A DNA stretch of 64,000 nucleotides from NCBI RefSeq assembly GCF_001402915.1, contig NZ_CP012945.1:866001-930000 (forward strand), written 5' to 3'. Source of the stretch: Devosia sp. A16 (lineage in GTDB: Bacteria; Pseudomonadota; Alphaproteobacteria; Rhizobiales; Devosiaceae). Below, piece by piece: positions 27,244-35,431 of this stretch; position 1 is the stretch's first letter; every line of letters starts with the position of its first letter. The notes under the pieces are model-generated. The model was not told the origin of the DNA. It saw nothing but the letters and a program-made list of their open reading frames with translations, and made no database searches. Both the position numbers and the translations under genes were made by a program.

Positions 27244-28230
27244 CTAGGCCTCCCCGCCCGTCCGCACCCGCGGATCGAGCAGCACGTAGAGCGTGTCGAC
27301 GAGGAAATTCGCCGCCAGCACCGACAGGGTGATGATGAGGAACAGCGCCTGCATCAGCGGATAATCGACGGCGCTGACGGCGCGCATCAGCGCGTAACCG
27401 AGGCCGGGATAGGTGAAGACGATTTCGGTGAGGAGCTGCCCAGAGAACACCGCCCCCACCGCGGCGCCGAGCGCCGTGATGTTGGGGAGCAGCGCCGTCC
27501 GCACCGCATGCGACAGCAGCACCCGCCGCGGCTTCAGCCCCTTGGCTTCGGCGAGCGTCAGGTAATCCTCGCTCAAGACGCCGATCATGGCGTTGCGCAT
27601 GTTGAGCGTCCACGGCCCGAGGGACACCAGCACGATGGTGAAGGCTGGCGCGATCAGATGCATCAGGATGTCGCCGATCCCCTGAAGGTTCAGCGCCGGT
27701 GGGTTGACGCTCGAATAGGCGTTGCCCATCGGGAACCAGCCGAGCTTGAAGCAGAAGACGTAGAACAGCAGCAGCGCCAGGAAGAAGTACGGGAACGAGC
27801 CGAGGAACAGCAGCACCGGTGGCGTCAGCCGGTCGAACCAGCCGCCGCGCCGCCAGGCCGCGATGGCGCCGAGCACCGAGCCGAGCACGAAACTGAGCAA
27901 CACCGAGGTGAGGCCGAGCAGGATCGACCAGCCGAACCCGGCGCCGATCACCGCCATGACCGGTGCGGGGAAATTGGACAGCGAGCGGCCGAAATCGCCG
28001 CGCAGCACATTGCCCAGATAGGTCACGTATTGCTGCAGCAGCGGCTCGTCGGTGAGCCCGTAGGCCGCCTTCAGCGCCGCCAGCGACTCGGCGTTGAGCG
28101 AAGTCGAATAGGTGGCGACGATGGTCGACGCCGGATCGCCCGGGGTCAGCCGCGGCAGGAAGAAGTTGACGGTGATGGCGACGAACGCCGCCAGCACATA
28201 GAACGCCAATCGCTTCGCAATGTAATACAT
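27244..28230 (-). CDS. ABC transporter permease, DppB/OppB type
   Basis: A 328-residue permease beginning MYYIAKRLAFYVLAAF, with the family motif LTPGDPAST near residue 33. The EAA loop is AEAKGLKPRRVLL. The frame continues upstream to 28,479 through the palindromic repeat C, giving Pro/Gly/Arg-rich nonsense, so the ATG at 28230 is taken as the start. Confidence 0.93.
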   Translation of the reverse strand: MYYIAKRLAFYVLAAFVAITVNFFLPRLTPGDPASTIVATYSTSLNAESLAALKAAYGLTDEPLLQQYVTYLGNVLRGDFGRSLSNFPAPVMAVIGAGFGWSILLGLTSVLLSFVLGSVLGAIAAWRRGGWFDRLTPPVLLFLGSFPYFFLALLLFYVFCFKLGWFPMGNAYSSVNPPALNLQGIGDILMHLIAPAFTIVLVSLGPWTLNMRNAMIGVLSEDYLTLAEAKGLKPRRVLLSHAVRTALLPNITALGAAVGAVFSGQLLTEIVFTYPGLGYALMRAVSAVDYPLMQALFLIITLSVLAANFLVDTLYVLLDPRVRTGGEA

Positions 28231-28269
28231 CGACGGGCTCCGGGGACAACGAAGGCACGGGACCCTCCT

Positions 28270-28430
28270 TGCTCCTCCACCGTGAAACGGGGGAGGGGGA
28301 CCGCCGCAGGCGGTGGAGGGGGCGGCGGGAAACGCCGGTGTTTTGGGTCGCCCCCTCCACCAGCTTCGCTGGTCCCCCCGCGGTGAGGGCGTTTGCCCTC
28401 CCCCGCTGCGCGGTGGAGGATCACGGGGAG
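28270..28430. repeat. Dispersed palindromic repeat, copy C
   Basis: About 160 bp with inverted arms built of CTCCTCCACCG... and ...CGGTGGAGGA units and inner hairpins. It shares the core GGGGGAGGGGGACC...GGTGGAGGGGG with copy F and with the arms around the DUF559 gene. It sits between the binding-protein and permease genes, so it may tune differential expression within the operon. No gene is seen in the 270-bp gap. Confidence 0.85.
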
Positions 28431-28500
28431 GCCGGTGGCAGGAGGCTCCCACCCGCCAAGGGCGGGAGCTCCGTGTCACGTAGTCGAGACGTGTGGCGCG

Positions 28501-30216
28501 TTAGTCGGCGCGGCGAGCCAGGTGCGGCCAGACCAGCAGCGGACCATTGGTCATCTGCAGGCTGAGCGGCGCATAAGGGTCCTGCTCGTTCGGGAAGCCG
28601 GTGAAGCGGCGGGTATTATAGAGACCCCAGTCCGGCTGCTCGTAGAGCGGGATGGCGGGCGCGGCGGCCGAGAACATGCCTTCGAGTTCGGCGATGATCG
28701 CCTTCTGCTCGGCGGCATCGGTCGAGCCGGCGAACTTGGCCAAGAGCTCATCGACCTTGGGGTCGCCATAGCGCTGCTGGTTGTTGGGCGAGGCTTCGCC
28801 GACCGGCTTCACCGAAGTGGTCGCCATGTTGTTGCGATAGAACTCGAACGGCGTGGCGGTGCGCTGCGCCGTGCCGAGCGAGAGCTGGAACTGGCCGGTA
28901 AAGGTCGAGTTGGTCCAGCTGTCCGCCGTGGTGGTGCGCAGCGTCACGTCGATCCCGATGTCCTTGAGGTTCTCCGCGACGATCTGGCAGGCCGACACCC
29001 AGTCGTTCCAGCCCGAGGGCACGATGATGTCGTACTTGAGCGGCTTGCCGTCCTTGCCGACGCGAATGCCGTCGGCGCCCTTGGCGTAGCCGGCCTCGTC
29101 GAGCAGCTTGTTGGCGGCATCGGGGTCCATGCTGACCCACGAGGCGCCCGCCTCGATCACCTTGGGGTCGAGCCAGTCCTTGAACGGCGCTTCCGGCAGC
29201 CCGGTGGCATTGGCGGCAACCGACTTGCCCCAGACGCCCGTATTGATCATCCGCTGCCGATCGAGCGCCATGCTCATGGCCTTGCGCACCACGGTATCGC
29301 CAAGTGCCCCGTCAGTGGTGTTGGCGAGCAGCAGCACCACCGAGGTGCGCGGCCACCAATAGCCGAAATGCTCGGGGTCGAGCGGCACGAAGGTCACATC
29401 CGGGTCGGGCACCAGCCCACCCCAGTCGAGATTGCCCGAGAGCGTCGCGGCGCTGACCTGGTCATTGCCGTTGAAACCCTGGACGAACACGCCCTCGATG
29501 TTGAGCGGCTGCCAGTAGTTCGGGTTCTTGGTCACCTGGTAGCGATCGGTGCCGAAGGCATCGATAGTGGTGAACGGGCCGGTGCCGACCGGATCGGGGT
29601 TCTCAAAAGTCACCGGGTCGGCGACATCCTTCCAGACATGCTTGGGCACGATGAACTGGTCGACCAGCGAATAGAGGCCGGGCGTATAGGTCGAGGAGAA
29701 GGTGAACTTCACCGTCTTGGCATCCACCGCCTCGACCGAGCTCAGATACTGCCCGAAGGCACCGGCCGCCGGCCCGATCAGGCCGGGGTTGGCCTTCATC
29801 AGCTCGAAGGTGAAGACCACGTCGTCGGCGCTGAACGGCTGGCCGTCGGACCACTTCACGTCGTCGCGCAGCGTCACCGTCAGGCTCAGAGCGTCGGCCG
29901 ACCATTCATAGGCGGTCGCCAGCCACGGATCGAGCTTGCCGGTGGCATAGTTCTGGATCATCAGCGGCTCGTACATGGTGCGCGTGCTGACCCATCGCGC
30001 CGTCGGCGAGAACGGGTTGAAGGTGCGGGTAAAGCTGTTGCCGCCCTCGGCCACGATCCGCACCAGTTGGTCGAGCGGGACTTCGGCAAGCGCCGGAGCG
30101 GTGACGGCGAAGGCGGATACGCTTGCCAGTGCACCCAGCGCCAGGGCGCGAAGGCTTGTGCGCAAACGTCCGATCAAGCCCGGGGAGGGCTTCTTAGGCA
30201 CTGAATTGGTATGCAT
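28501..30216 (-). CDS. ABC transporter substrate-binding protein, SBP_bac_5 family
   Basis: A 571-residue periplasmic protein. A long N-region (about 20 residues) precedes the hydrophobic stretch LRALALGALASVSAFAV and a cleavage site near ALAEV. Family motifs are YEPLMIQNYATG, LRDDVKWSDGQPFS and RKAMSMALDRQRM. The ATG at 30216 follows CCGGAGACG; upstream in-frame starts lie inside the ROK gene. It is 47 bp downstream of the ROK regulator and is the specificity component of that operon. Sugar ligands are likely given the ROK protein, isomerase and PIG-L deacetylase. Confidence 0.93.
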   Translation of the reverse strand: MHTNSVPKKPSPGLIGRLRTSLRALALGALASVSAFAVTAPALAEVPLDQLVRIVAEGGNSFTRTFNPFSPTARWVSTRTMYEPLMIQNYATGKLDPWLATAYEWSADALSLTVTLRDDVKWSDGQPFSADDVVFTFELMKANPGLIGPAAGAFGQYLSSVEAVDAKTVKFTFSSTYTPGLYSLVDQFIVPKHVWKDVADPVTFENPDPVGTGPFTTIDAFGTDRYQVTKNPNYWQPLNIEGVFVQGFNGNDQVSAATLSGNLDWGGLVPDPDVTFVPLDPEHFGYWWPRTSVVLLLANTTDGALGDTVVRKAMSMALDRQRMINTGVWGKSVAANATGLPEAPFKDWLDPKVIEAGASWVSMDPDAANKLLDEAGYAKGADGIRVGKDGKPLKYDIIVPSGWNDWVSACQIVAENLKDIGIDVTLRTTTADSWTNSTFTGQFQLSLGTAQRTATPFEFYRNNMATTSVKPVGEASPNNQQRYGDPKVDELLAKFAGSTDAAEQKAIIAELEGMFSAAAPAIPLYEQPDWGLYNTRRFTGFPNEQDPYAPLSLQMTNGPLLVWPHLARRAD

Positions 30217-30263
30217 AATCGTCTCCGGGGAATGGGTGCTTCTCATCAAGTGGTCCAATCTCC

Positions 30264-31454
30264 TCACGGGAGGCCGCGTGCCGCGCTGCCTCCCGTGAAC
30301 ACACGTTCTCGAGCATGCTCGAGCGCGAGTTCTACGGCTCCCGCCCGCACGGCATTGCTGCTCACCGCGGTCGGGACGATCTGTGGAATGGCGATGGGGA
30401 GCGTGTGCAGCACGGCGGCGACGCTGTCCGCCAGCGCCCGCCCGCCGGCGCGGCCGACGGCCCCGCCCAGCACCACCATTTCGGGGTCGAGGATGCCGAT
30501 GGCGCCGGTCAGCGCCGCGGCCACCCGGTACCCCAGTTCGGCGAAGAATTTCGGATGCCGGTCGCTGAGCGCCGCCTGGCGGATCGCCTCGATGCTGTCC
30601 GGCCCGCGCAGCTTATGCGCCGCGACCAGGGCGTCGATCGCCGGGACGTCGAGCAGCGCCTCGACCAGCGCCATCTGCACCGGCTCGCCGGGCTTGGCCA
30701 TCCGGTCGGGCACCATCGCGCCGCCCAGTTCGCCCGCCGTGCCGGTCGAGCCATGCATCAGCCGACCGCCGATCACCACGCCGGCGCCGACGCCGTCGCC
30801 CACCCAGAACAGGATGAACGATTGCACGCCATTGGCGGCGCCGCAGGCCATCTCCTCGATGGCGACGAGGTTCACGTCGTTCTCGATCAGCACGTGCCGA
30901 TGCCCGAGCACGCCCTCGAGCGCCTCGGGGATATGGTAGCCCTCCCAGTTGGGGAGCTGCTGGCCCTTGCGCAGGTTCCCCGCCCTGACATCGACGATGC
31001 CGGGCAGGCCCACCACCAGTTGGTCGATGTCGCGCACCGTGATCCCGGCTTCCCGGGTGACGCTCTCGAGCACCGAGGTCAGCCGCTCATGCGCGTCGTA
31101 GCGATCGCCCGGCTCGGCCGCATGCCGGAAGCTCGCAATGGTGTTGCCGGTGATATCGGAAATGGCGGCATCGATGCCATGGGAGCCGACATCGATGCCT
31201 GCGACGAACCCCGAGCGTGGCTCGAGGCTCCATAAGCCGGCCTTGGGGCCATAAGTGCCGGCTTTTTCTCCGTCTCGACGGATGAGATTGGCGGATTCGA
31301 GCCGCCGCAGCAGATCCGACATCGCCGGCTTCGACAGCCCGGTGAAGGCTTCGAGCTCCATGCGCGTCAGCGAGCCCTCCGAGAGCAGCCGCTGCAACAC
31401 GGCTTTCTCGTTGAGGTTGCGGAGCAACCGGGGACTGCCGGAGAGGATCTGCAT
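30264..31454 (-). CDS. ROK-family transcriptional regulator (NagC/XylR type)
   Basis: A 396-residue repressor. The N-terminal winged helix-turn-helix is at about 18-70 (SLTRMELEAFTGLSKPAMSDLL). The ROK domain follows, with an ATP/sugar motif (VAGIDVGSHGID) and the glucokinase-like HGSTGTAGELG segment. The typical ROK zinc-binding cysteine cluster (CxCGxxGC) is absent. The start MQILSGSP at 31454 is preferred over a longer frame that overlaps the operator region. It is divergent from the M24-like gene and upstream of the binding protein, so it probably controls both, with a sugar as effector. Confidence 0.92.
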   Translation of the reverse strand: MQILSGSPRLLRNLNEKAVLQRLLSEGSLTRMELEAFTGLSKPAMSDLLRRLESANLIRRDGEKAGTYGPKAGLWSLEPRSGFVAGIDVGSHGIDAAISDITGNTIASFRHAAEPGDRYDAHERLTSVLESVTREAGITVRDIDQLVVGLPGIVDVRAGNLRKGQQLPNWEGYHIPEALEGVLGHRHVLIENDVNLVAIEEMACGAANGVQSFILFWVGDGVGAGVVIGGRLMHGSTGTAGELGGAMVPDRMAKPGEPVQMALVEALLDVPAIDALVAAHKLRGPDSIEAIRQAALSDRHPKFFAELGYRVAAALTGAIGILDPEMVVLGGAVGRAGGRALADSVAAVLHTLPIAIPQIVPTAVSSNAVRAGAVELALEHARERVFTGGSAARGLP

Positions 31455-31473
31455 ATCCAATTGAGACCGTCTG

Positions 31474-31487
31474 GTAACTTTCCTTAC
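31474..31487. promoter_or_regulatory. Candidate ROK operator (GTAACTTTCCTTAC)
   Basis: AT-rich inverted repeat (GTAA...TTAC, 6-bp spacer) in the gap between the divergent ROK and M24-like genes. Its location between the two starts makes it a good candidate for autoregulation and control of both units. Confidence 0.4.
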
Positions 31488-31560
31488 AGTCTGATATCGA
31501 ACCATCCCGAACGTATTGTCAAGCGGCTCGAATTCGCCCTACCCGCCCTGTGGATGTGTC

Positions 31561-32745
31561 ATGGCCCCCGCCCTCCCGATAGCCCTTCTGCACCAACGGC
31601 TAAGCGCCGGTCGCGAGCTGCTGCGCCGCCACGGCCTCGACGCCATCGTCGCCTTCTCAGCGCCGCGCGGCCTCGCGGCCGCCACCCAATCGAGCGGCAA
31701 TATCGGCTGGTTCACCAGCTTCACCCCGATGTGGGCGCCCTCCATGCTGGTAATCACCGCCACCGATGCGATGATCGTGGCTCCCGGCAAGAACGAGGCC
31801 CGGCTGTTCACCACCCGGGTCGGCGACCTCTACACGGTCGAGATCGCCGGCCCGCAGGGGCTCGTGGCCCGCGCCTCGGCCGTTGCCAATGCCGGCCGCT
31901 GGCGGGTCGGCGTCGCCGGCGCCGACGAGATGACGGCAAAGATCGCCGCGACCTTCGCCTCATCCTTCCCGCGCATGGTGCGGATCGATCCGATCCTGCA
32001 AGCCATGCGGCTCGAGCGCGACCCGGCCGAGACCGCGCTCCACCGCCGCGCCGCCGAAATCTCCGACGTCATGGTGGCCCGCGCCTTCGCATATGCGGCG
32101 GAGCCCCATGCCACGCCCGCCCGGCTGATGGCCGAGGTCGAACATGCCGGCCGCGAGCTCGGCGCCGACGTCTCCCGCCTCTGGCTCTCCACCGGCCCTG
32201 AACCGCCGGTGACTTATTTCGAGATGTTCGAGCTACCGCCTGCCATTCGACCGGGCGACCGCGTGCAGTTGGGCACCATGGTGTCGTTCGAAGGCTACTT
32301 CGCCCAGGGGCTCCGCATCGGCAGCCGGGGCAAGTCGGCGCCCGAGCTCAGCGACACTGCCGCCCGCCTGATCGACATCCAGGACGCCGCGCTCGCCGCC
32401 CTGGTCCCCGGCCGTCCGGTGCACGAACTGGTCGACCTGATCGAAGCGCGCATCGATGGCATGTGCCCCTACAGCCGCGACAGCGATCCGTTCCGCTTCC
32501 AGTCCTGTCACGGCCTCGGCCTCGACTACAGCGAACCCGGCCTCGCCGAAGCGCTGTCGCCGCGCCGCGACAAATCCCGCGATGCCACAGGGCCGCTGCT
32601 CAGGCCCGGCATGGTGTTCGAGATCCACCCCAACTTCACCCTCCCCGGCCTCGGCCATGTCTGTGCCGGCGATGTCGCGCTGGTGACCGACACCGGCGCC
32701 GAATGGCTGACCCGCTTCGCCCGCGGCATTTTCCGCATCGACTAG
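31561..32745 (+). CDS. M24-fold (creatinase/prolidase-like) protein lacking metal ligands
   Basis: A 394-residue protein with an N-terminal creatinase-type domain (about 1-150) and a C-terminal pita-bread domain. The catalytic-domain histidine survives in CHGLGLDYSEP and one glutamate in VFEIHPNF. The two metal-binding aspartates expected near RPGDRVQLGTMVSFEGY are not present, and the last glutamate is aspartate (LVTDTG). Like true creatinase it may be a metal-independent amidinohydrolase, or an inactive relative. The ATG at 31561 is chosen; an upstream TTG start gives an unsupported extension. It is followed after 10 bp by an isomerase-like gene and faces the ROK regulator. Confidence 0.85.
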   Translation: MAPALPIALLHQRLSAGRELLRRHGLDAIVAFSAPRGLAAATQSSGNIGWFTSFTPMWAPSMLVITATDAMIVAPGKNEARLFTTRVGDLYTVEIAGPQGLVARASAVANAGRWRVGVAGADEMTAKIAATFASSFPRMVRIDPILQAMRLERDPAETALHRRAAEISDVMVARAFAYAAEPHATPARLMAEVEHAGRELGADVSRLWLSTGPEPPVTYFEMFELPPAIRPGDRVQLGTMVSFEGYFAQGLRIGSRGKSAPELSDTAARLIDIQDAALAALVPGRPVHELVDLIEARIDGMCPYSRDSDPFRFQSCHGLGLDYSEPGLAEALSPRRDKSRDATGPLLRPGMVFEIHPNFTLPGLGHVCAGDVALVTDTGAEWLTRFARGIFRID

Positions 32746-32755
32746 GAGTTTTGCG

Positions 32756-33679
32756 ATGTTCTCACTCATGCGCGGCAGTATCCCCGACGCCGGCAACGAC
32801 CCGCTCGACGCCATCAGCAAGGCCGCCGCGCTCGGCGCCGCGGAAGTCGCCTTCTACAGCCTGTACGAGCTGAGCCCGACGCTCGACCCCGGGGTGCTGC
32901 GCGAACTCAAGGCGGAAGCCGACCTTCTCGACATCGCCATCGCAGCAAGCCTCGACTGGCTCAACCCGCTGCGGCTCGACCGCCACGGGCGTGAGCTCGA
33001 ACTTGGCGACGGCAACCTTGCCCGCGGCGTCCGGCGCCTGCTCGAGGTCGGCGCGTCGCTCGGCATGCGCGAGATGTTCTTCACCATCGGCACACTCGAG
33101 GACCGCGCCGTAGACTGGCGCGCCCAGCGCGACGCCGTCGCGACGCTGCTCACCGAGCTCAAGCCGGTCCTGGGCGATCTCGGCATGCGCACGCTGGTCA
33201 AGACCCACGAGGAGATCACCTCCTGGGAGTGCCTCGCGCTGGTCGAACGCGTCGGCGCCGACACGTTGGGCGTCTCCTACGACCCCGCCAACATGCTGGT
33301 CCGCCTCGAAGACCCCCTCGCCGCCACCCGCCGCCTCGCCTCGCACGTCACCCAGGTGCACATCGACGACGCCACCCTGAGCTTCGAAGGCGACACCGCC
33401 CTCCGCCGCCACCTCGCCCCGGTCGGCCAGGGCATCATCGACTGGCCGAACCTCCGCGCCCTGCTCCCCACCGCAAAACCCCTCATCGAACTCCACCGCG
33501 GCCAGTTCGCCATCCCGGCTTTCGATCCCACCTGGCTGGCCAGCCAGCCCTACATCCAGCTCGCAGAATATGCCGCCCTCATCCGGTCCGCCGTCCGCCA
33601 GGGCCACCAGCCGCCGATCGACCAGAACGACATCGCCCTGCGCCTGCCGGCGGCGCTGGAGCTGGTGAAGGAGCGTTGA
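32756..33679 (+). CDS. Sugar phosphate isomerase/epimerase family TIM barrel protein
   Basis: A 307-residue TIM-barrel protein, paralogous to the one at 23,617-24,696. Metal-ligand candidates are in VKTHEEIT, SYDPANML, VTQVHIDD and LIELHRGQ. The ATG at 32756 has a clear AGGAG. It is co-transcribed with the M24-like gene. The aldose or ketose it acts on cannot be named. Having one copy on each side of the ROK gene suggests both belong to the same regulon. Confidence 0.86.
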   Translation: MFSLMRGSIPDAGNDPLDAISKAAALGAAEVAFYSLYELSPTLDPGVLRELKAEADLLDIAIAASLDWLNPLRLDRHGRELELGDGNLARGVRRLLEVGASLGMREMFFTIGTLEDRAVDWRAQRDAVATLLTELKPVLGDLGMRTLVKTHEEITSWECLALVERVGADTLGVSYDPANMLVRLEDPLAATRRLASHVTQVHIDDATLSFEGDTALRRHLAPVGQGIIDWPNLRALLPTAKPLIELHRGQFAIPAFDPTWLASQPYIQLAEYAALIRSAVRQGHQPPIDQNDIALRLPAALELVKER

Positions 33680-33766
33680 GTTCCGACTGTACGGCTTTTC
33701 CAACGCTTAGCCCTCGGCAGGCAGACGACGCTGGACAATGTAGTCGAGGCCGTTGTTCAAGAAGTC

Positions 33767-34606
33767 ATGAGCGACGTGGACCCCACCGGCACTGATTGGA
33801 CCGACATCGAGGTCGATCTGGTCGTTGCCGACTATTTCCAGATGCTTCGCCTAGAACGGGCTGGGGAGCCCTACGTCAAGTCGCATCGCAACGCGTCCTT
33901 GCAGGAGCTGACGGGTAGGTCTCGTGGCTCCATCGAGTTCAAGCACCAGAACATCAGCGCCGTTCTGCTCAAACTCGGCATGGACTGGATCACCGGCTAC
34001 AAGCCGATGGCGAACTTCCAGGCCGGATTGCTTCTGGGGGTCGAACGTTACCTTGAGGCGCAAGGTGACGAGCTGTTGCTGACGCCGCCGCTCGCCGTAC
34101 CCGGGGTAAGTGACGGCTCGTCACTCTACCTTGAACCACCGCCCGTCCTCGCCCCCCTCCCTTCAGATCCTCCATCGCTGGCACGCTTGGTCAGGAAATT
34201 CGACCCCGCGGCAAGGGACGCTCGCAATCGACGGCTCGGGCTCGCTGGAGAGCAGAGGGTGTTTGAGTTCGAGCAGCAACGCTTGCGGTCGGAGGAGCGC
34301 TCCGATCTCGCGCGGAAAGTCAGATGGGTGGCGCAGGAGGACGGCGATGGTGCGGGCTTCGACATCCTGTCGTTCGATTCGTCGGGACGTGAACGGCTGC
34401 TCGAGGTCAAAACGACGTCCGGACACCAGACCACGCCGTTCTACCTCAGCGAGAACGAGCGCCTGCTATCCGAAGAGCGGCCGGAAGCATTTCGGCTCGT
34501 CCGACTGTACGGATTTGGCCGCGAGCCGCGAGCGTTCGAACTCATCCCGCCGCTCGCCACGTCGGTCATGCTGAGACCCGCGAATTACCGGGCAGAGTTT
34601 GGATAG
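33767..34606 (+). CDS. DUF3883 domain-containing protein
   Basis: A 279-residue protein of unknown function. The N-terminal half (about 15-100) has a motif set often seen beside restriction or defence domains (RSRGSIEFKHQNISAVL, GYKPMANFQ). The C-terminal half (about 165-270) is a DUF3883 domain with a nuclease-like FDILSF...LLEVKTTS pattern of the PD-(D/E)xK kind. Codon choice is less GC-biased than its neighbours, for example TTG and AGG use, which hints at horizontal acquisition. It has no obvious operon partner. A defence or DNA-processing role is possible but not shown. Confidence 0.75.
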   Translation: MSDVDPTGTDWTDIEVDLVVADYFQMLRLERAGEPYVKSHRNASLQELTGRSRGSIEFKHQNISAVLLKLGMDWITGYKPMANFQAGLLLGVERYLEAQGDELLLTPPLAVPGVSDGSSLYLEPPPVLAPLPSDPPSLARLVRKFDPAARDARNRRLGLAGEQRVFEFEQQRLRSEERSDLARKVRWVAQEDGDGAGFDILSFDSSGRERLLEVKTTSGHQTTPFYLSENERLLSEERPEAFRLVRLYGFGREPRAFELIPPLATSVMLRPANYRAEFG

Positions 34607-34637
34607 TGTCACCGCCGCGGTACCGTCGCCACACCTT

Positions 34638-35423
34638 CTAGTCGTCAAAATGCCCCCAGTTGGCGAATGCGGCGCCTTGTAGCCGCGCCACCTGGGGGTC
34701 CGGCGCCGGCCACTCGGTCTTGCCCTCGGGCAGCGGCAACTCGCGCGATGAGTGCTGCGGCTGCCAGCCTAGTGTCTGTTCGGGGTCGTTGACATACCAG
34801 GCGTCGTCATTGTCCGAGATCGCGAACACCGTGCGGTAGCCGAGGTCCGGCGCATCGAGCGCGATGGTGACGAGGCTCACCAGGTCGTCGCGATCGACAT
34901 AGAGCTTCAGATCGCGCGTGGTGTTCGGCGGGTTGGCGGCGCAGATGCGCACGCTCATGCAGCCGATGCCGAACTTGTCGTGGTAGAGCCGCCCTAGGTT
35001 TTCGCCGAACAGCTTGCTCACCGCATAGAGCGTGTCGGGCCGCAGTTCGGCATGGATATCGAGCGGCACCTCAGTTGCCGGGTGCATGCCCAACACATGG
35101 TAGGATGAGGCGTAGACGATACGGTCGACCCCGGCTTTGCGCGCCGCATCGAAGACATTGTAGGTGCCGGCAATATTGGCATCGAGAATCTGCTGCCACG
35201 GCGCTTCCTTGGACATTCCGCCCAGGTGCACCACGGCGCCGATATCCTGCCGCATCAGTTCGTCCACCGCCGCGCGGTCAGCGAGATCGGCCAGCACCAC
35301 CGCACCACCGTCGGCGGGAGCGACGATATCGGTCGCCAGCACCGCCCTCCCCGCTTCGGCGAAGCGGGCCCGGAAATGCGTGCCGAGCCGGCCGGCGGCG
35401 CCAGTCAACAGGATTTGCGGCAT
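34638..35423 (-). CDS. Uronate dehydrogenase-like NAD-dependent epimerase/dehydratase
   Basis: A 261-residue short-chain (extended SDR) oxidoreductase. The NAD motif is GAAGRLG at about 8-14, catalytic serines are in YASSYHVLG, and the YxxxK pair is in LYAVSKLFGENL. Length and motifs match bacterial uronate dehydrogenases, which oxidise galacturonate or glucuronate to the aldarolactone in the cytoplasm. The frame extends upstream through the ATPase gene as shadow; the ATG at 35423 is the start. It is the last gene of the ABC operon, and downstream-pathway enzymes (KdgD, UxuA, SMP-30) lie a few kb away, which supports this assignment. Confidence 0.87.
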   Translation of the reverse strand: MPQILLTGAAGRLGTHFRARFAEAGRAVLATDIVAPADGGAVVLADLADRAAVDELMRQDIGAVVHLGGMSKEAPWQQILDANIAGTYNVFDAARKAGVDRIVYASSYHVLGMHPATEVPLDIHAELRPDTLYAVSKLFGENLGRLYHDKFGIGCMSVRICAANPPNTTRDLKLYVDRDDLVSLVTIALDAPDLGYRTVFAISDNDDAWYVNDPEQTLGWQPQHSSRELPLPEGKTEWPAPDPQVARLQGAAFANWGHFDD

Positions 35424-35431
35424 GGTGATCC

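Noticed and set aside
26018..28360. A 780-codon open frame on the minus strand.
   Set aside because: It overlaps two permease genes and part of an ATPase gene in another frame; the sequence is Arg/Ala-rich with no membrane helices.
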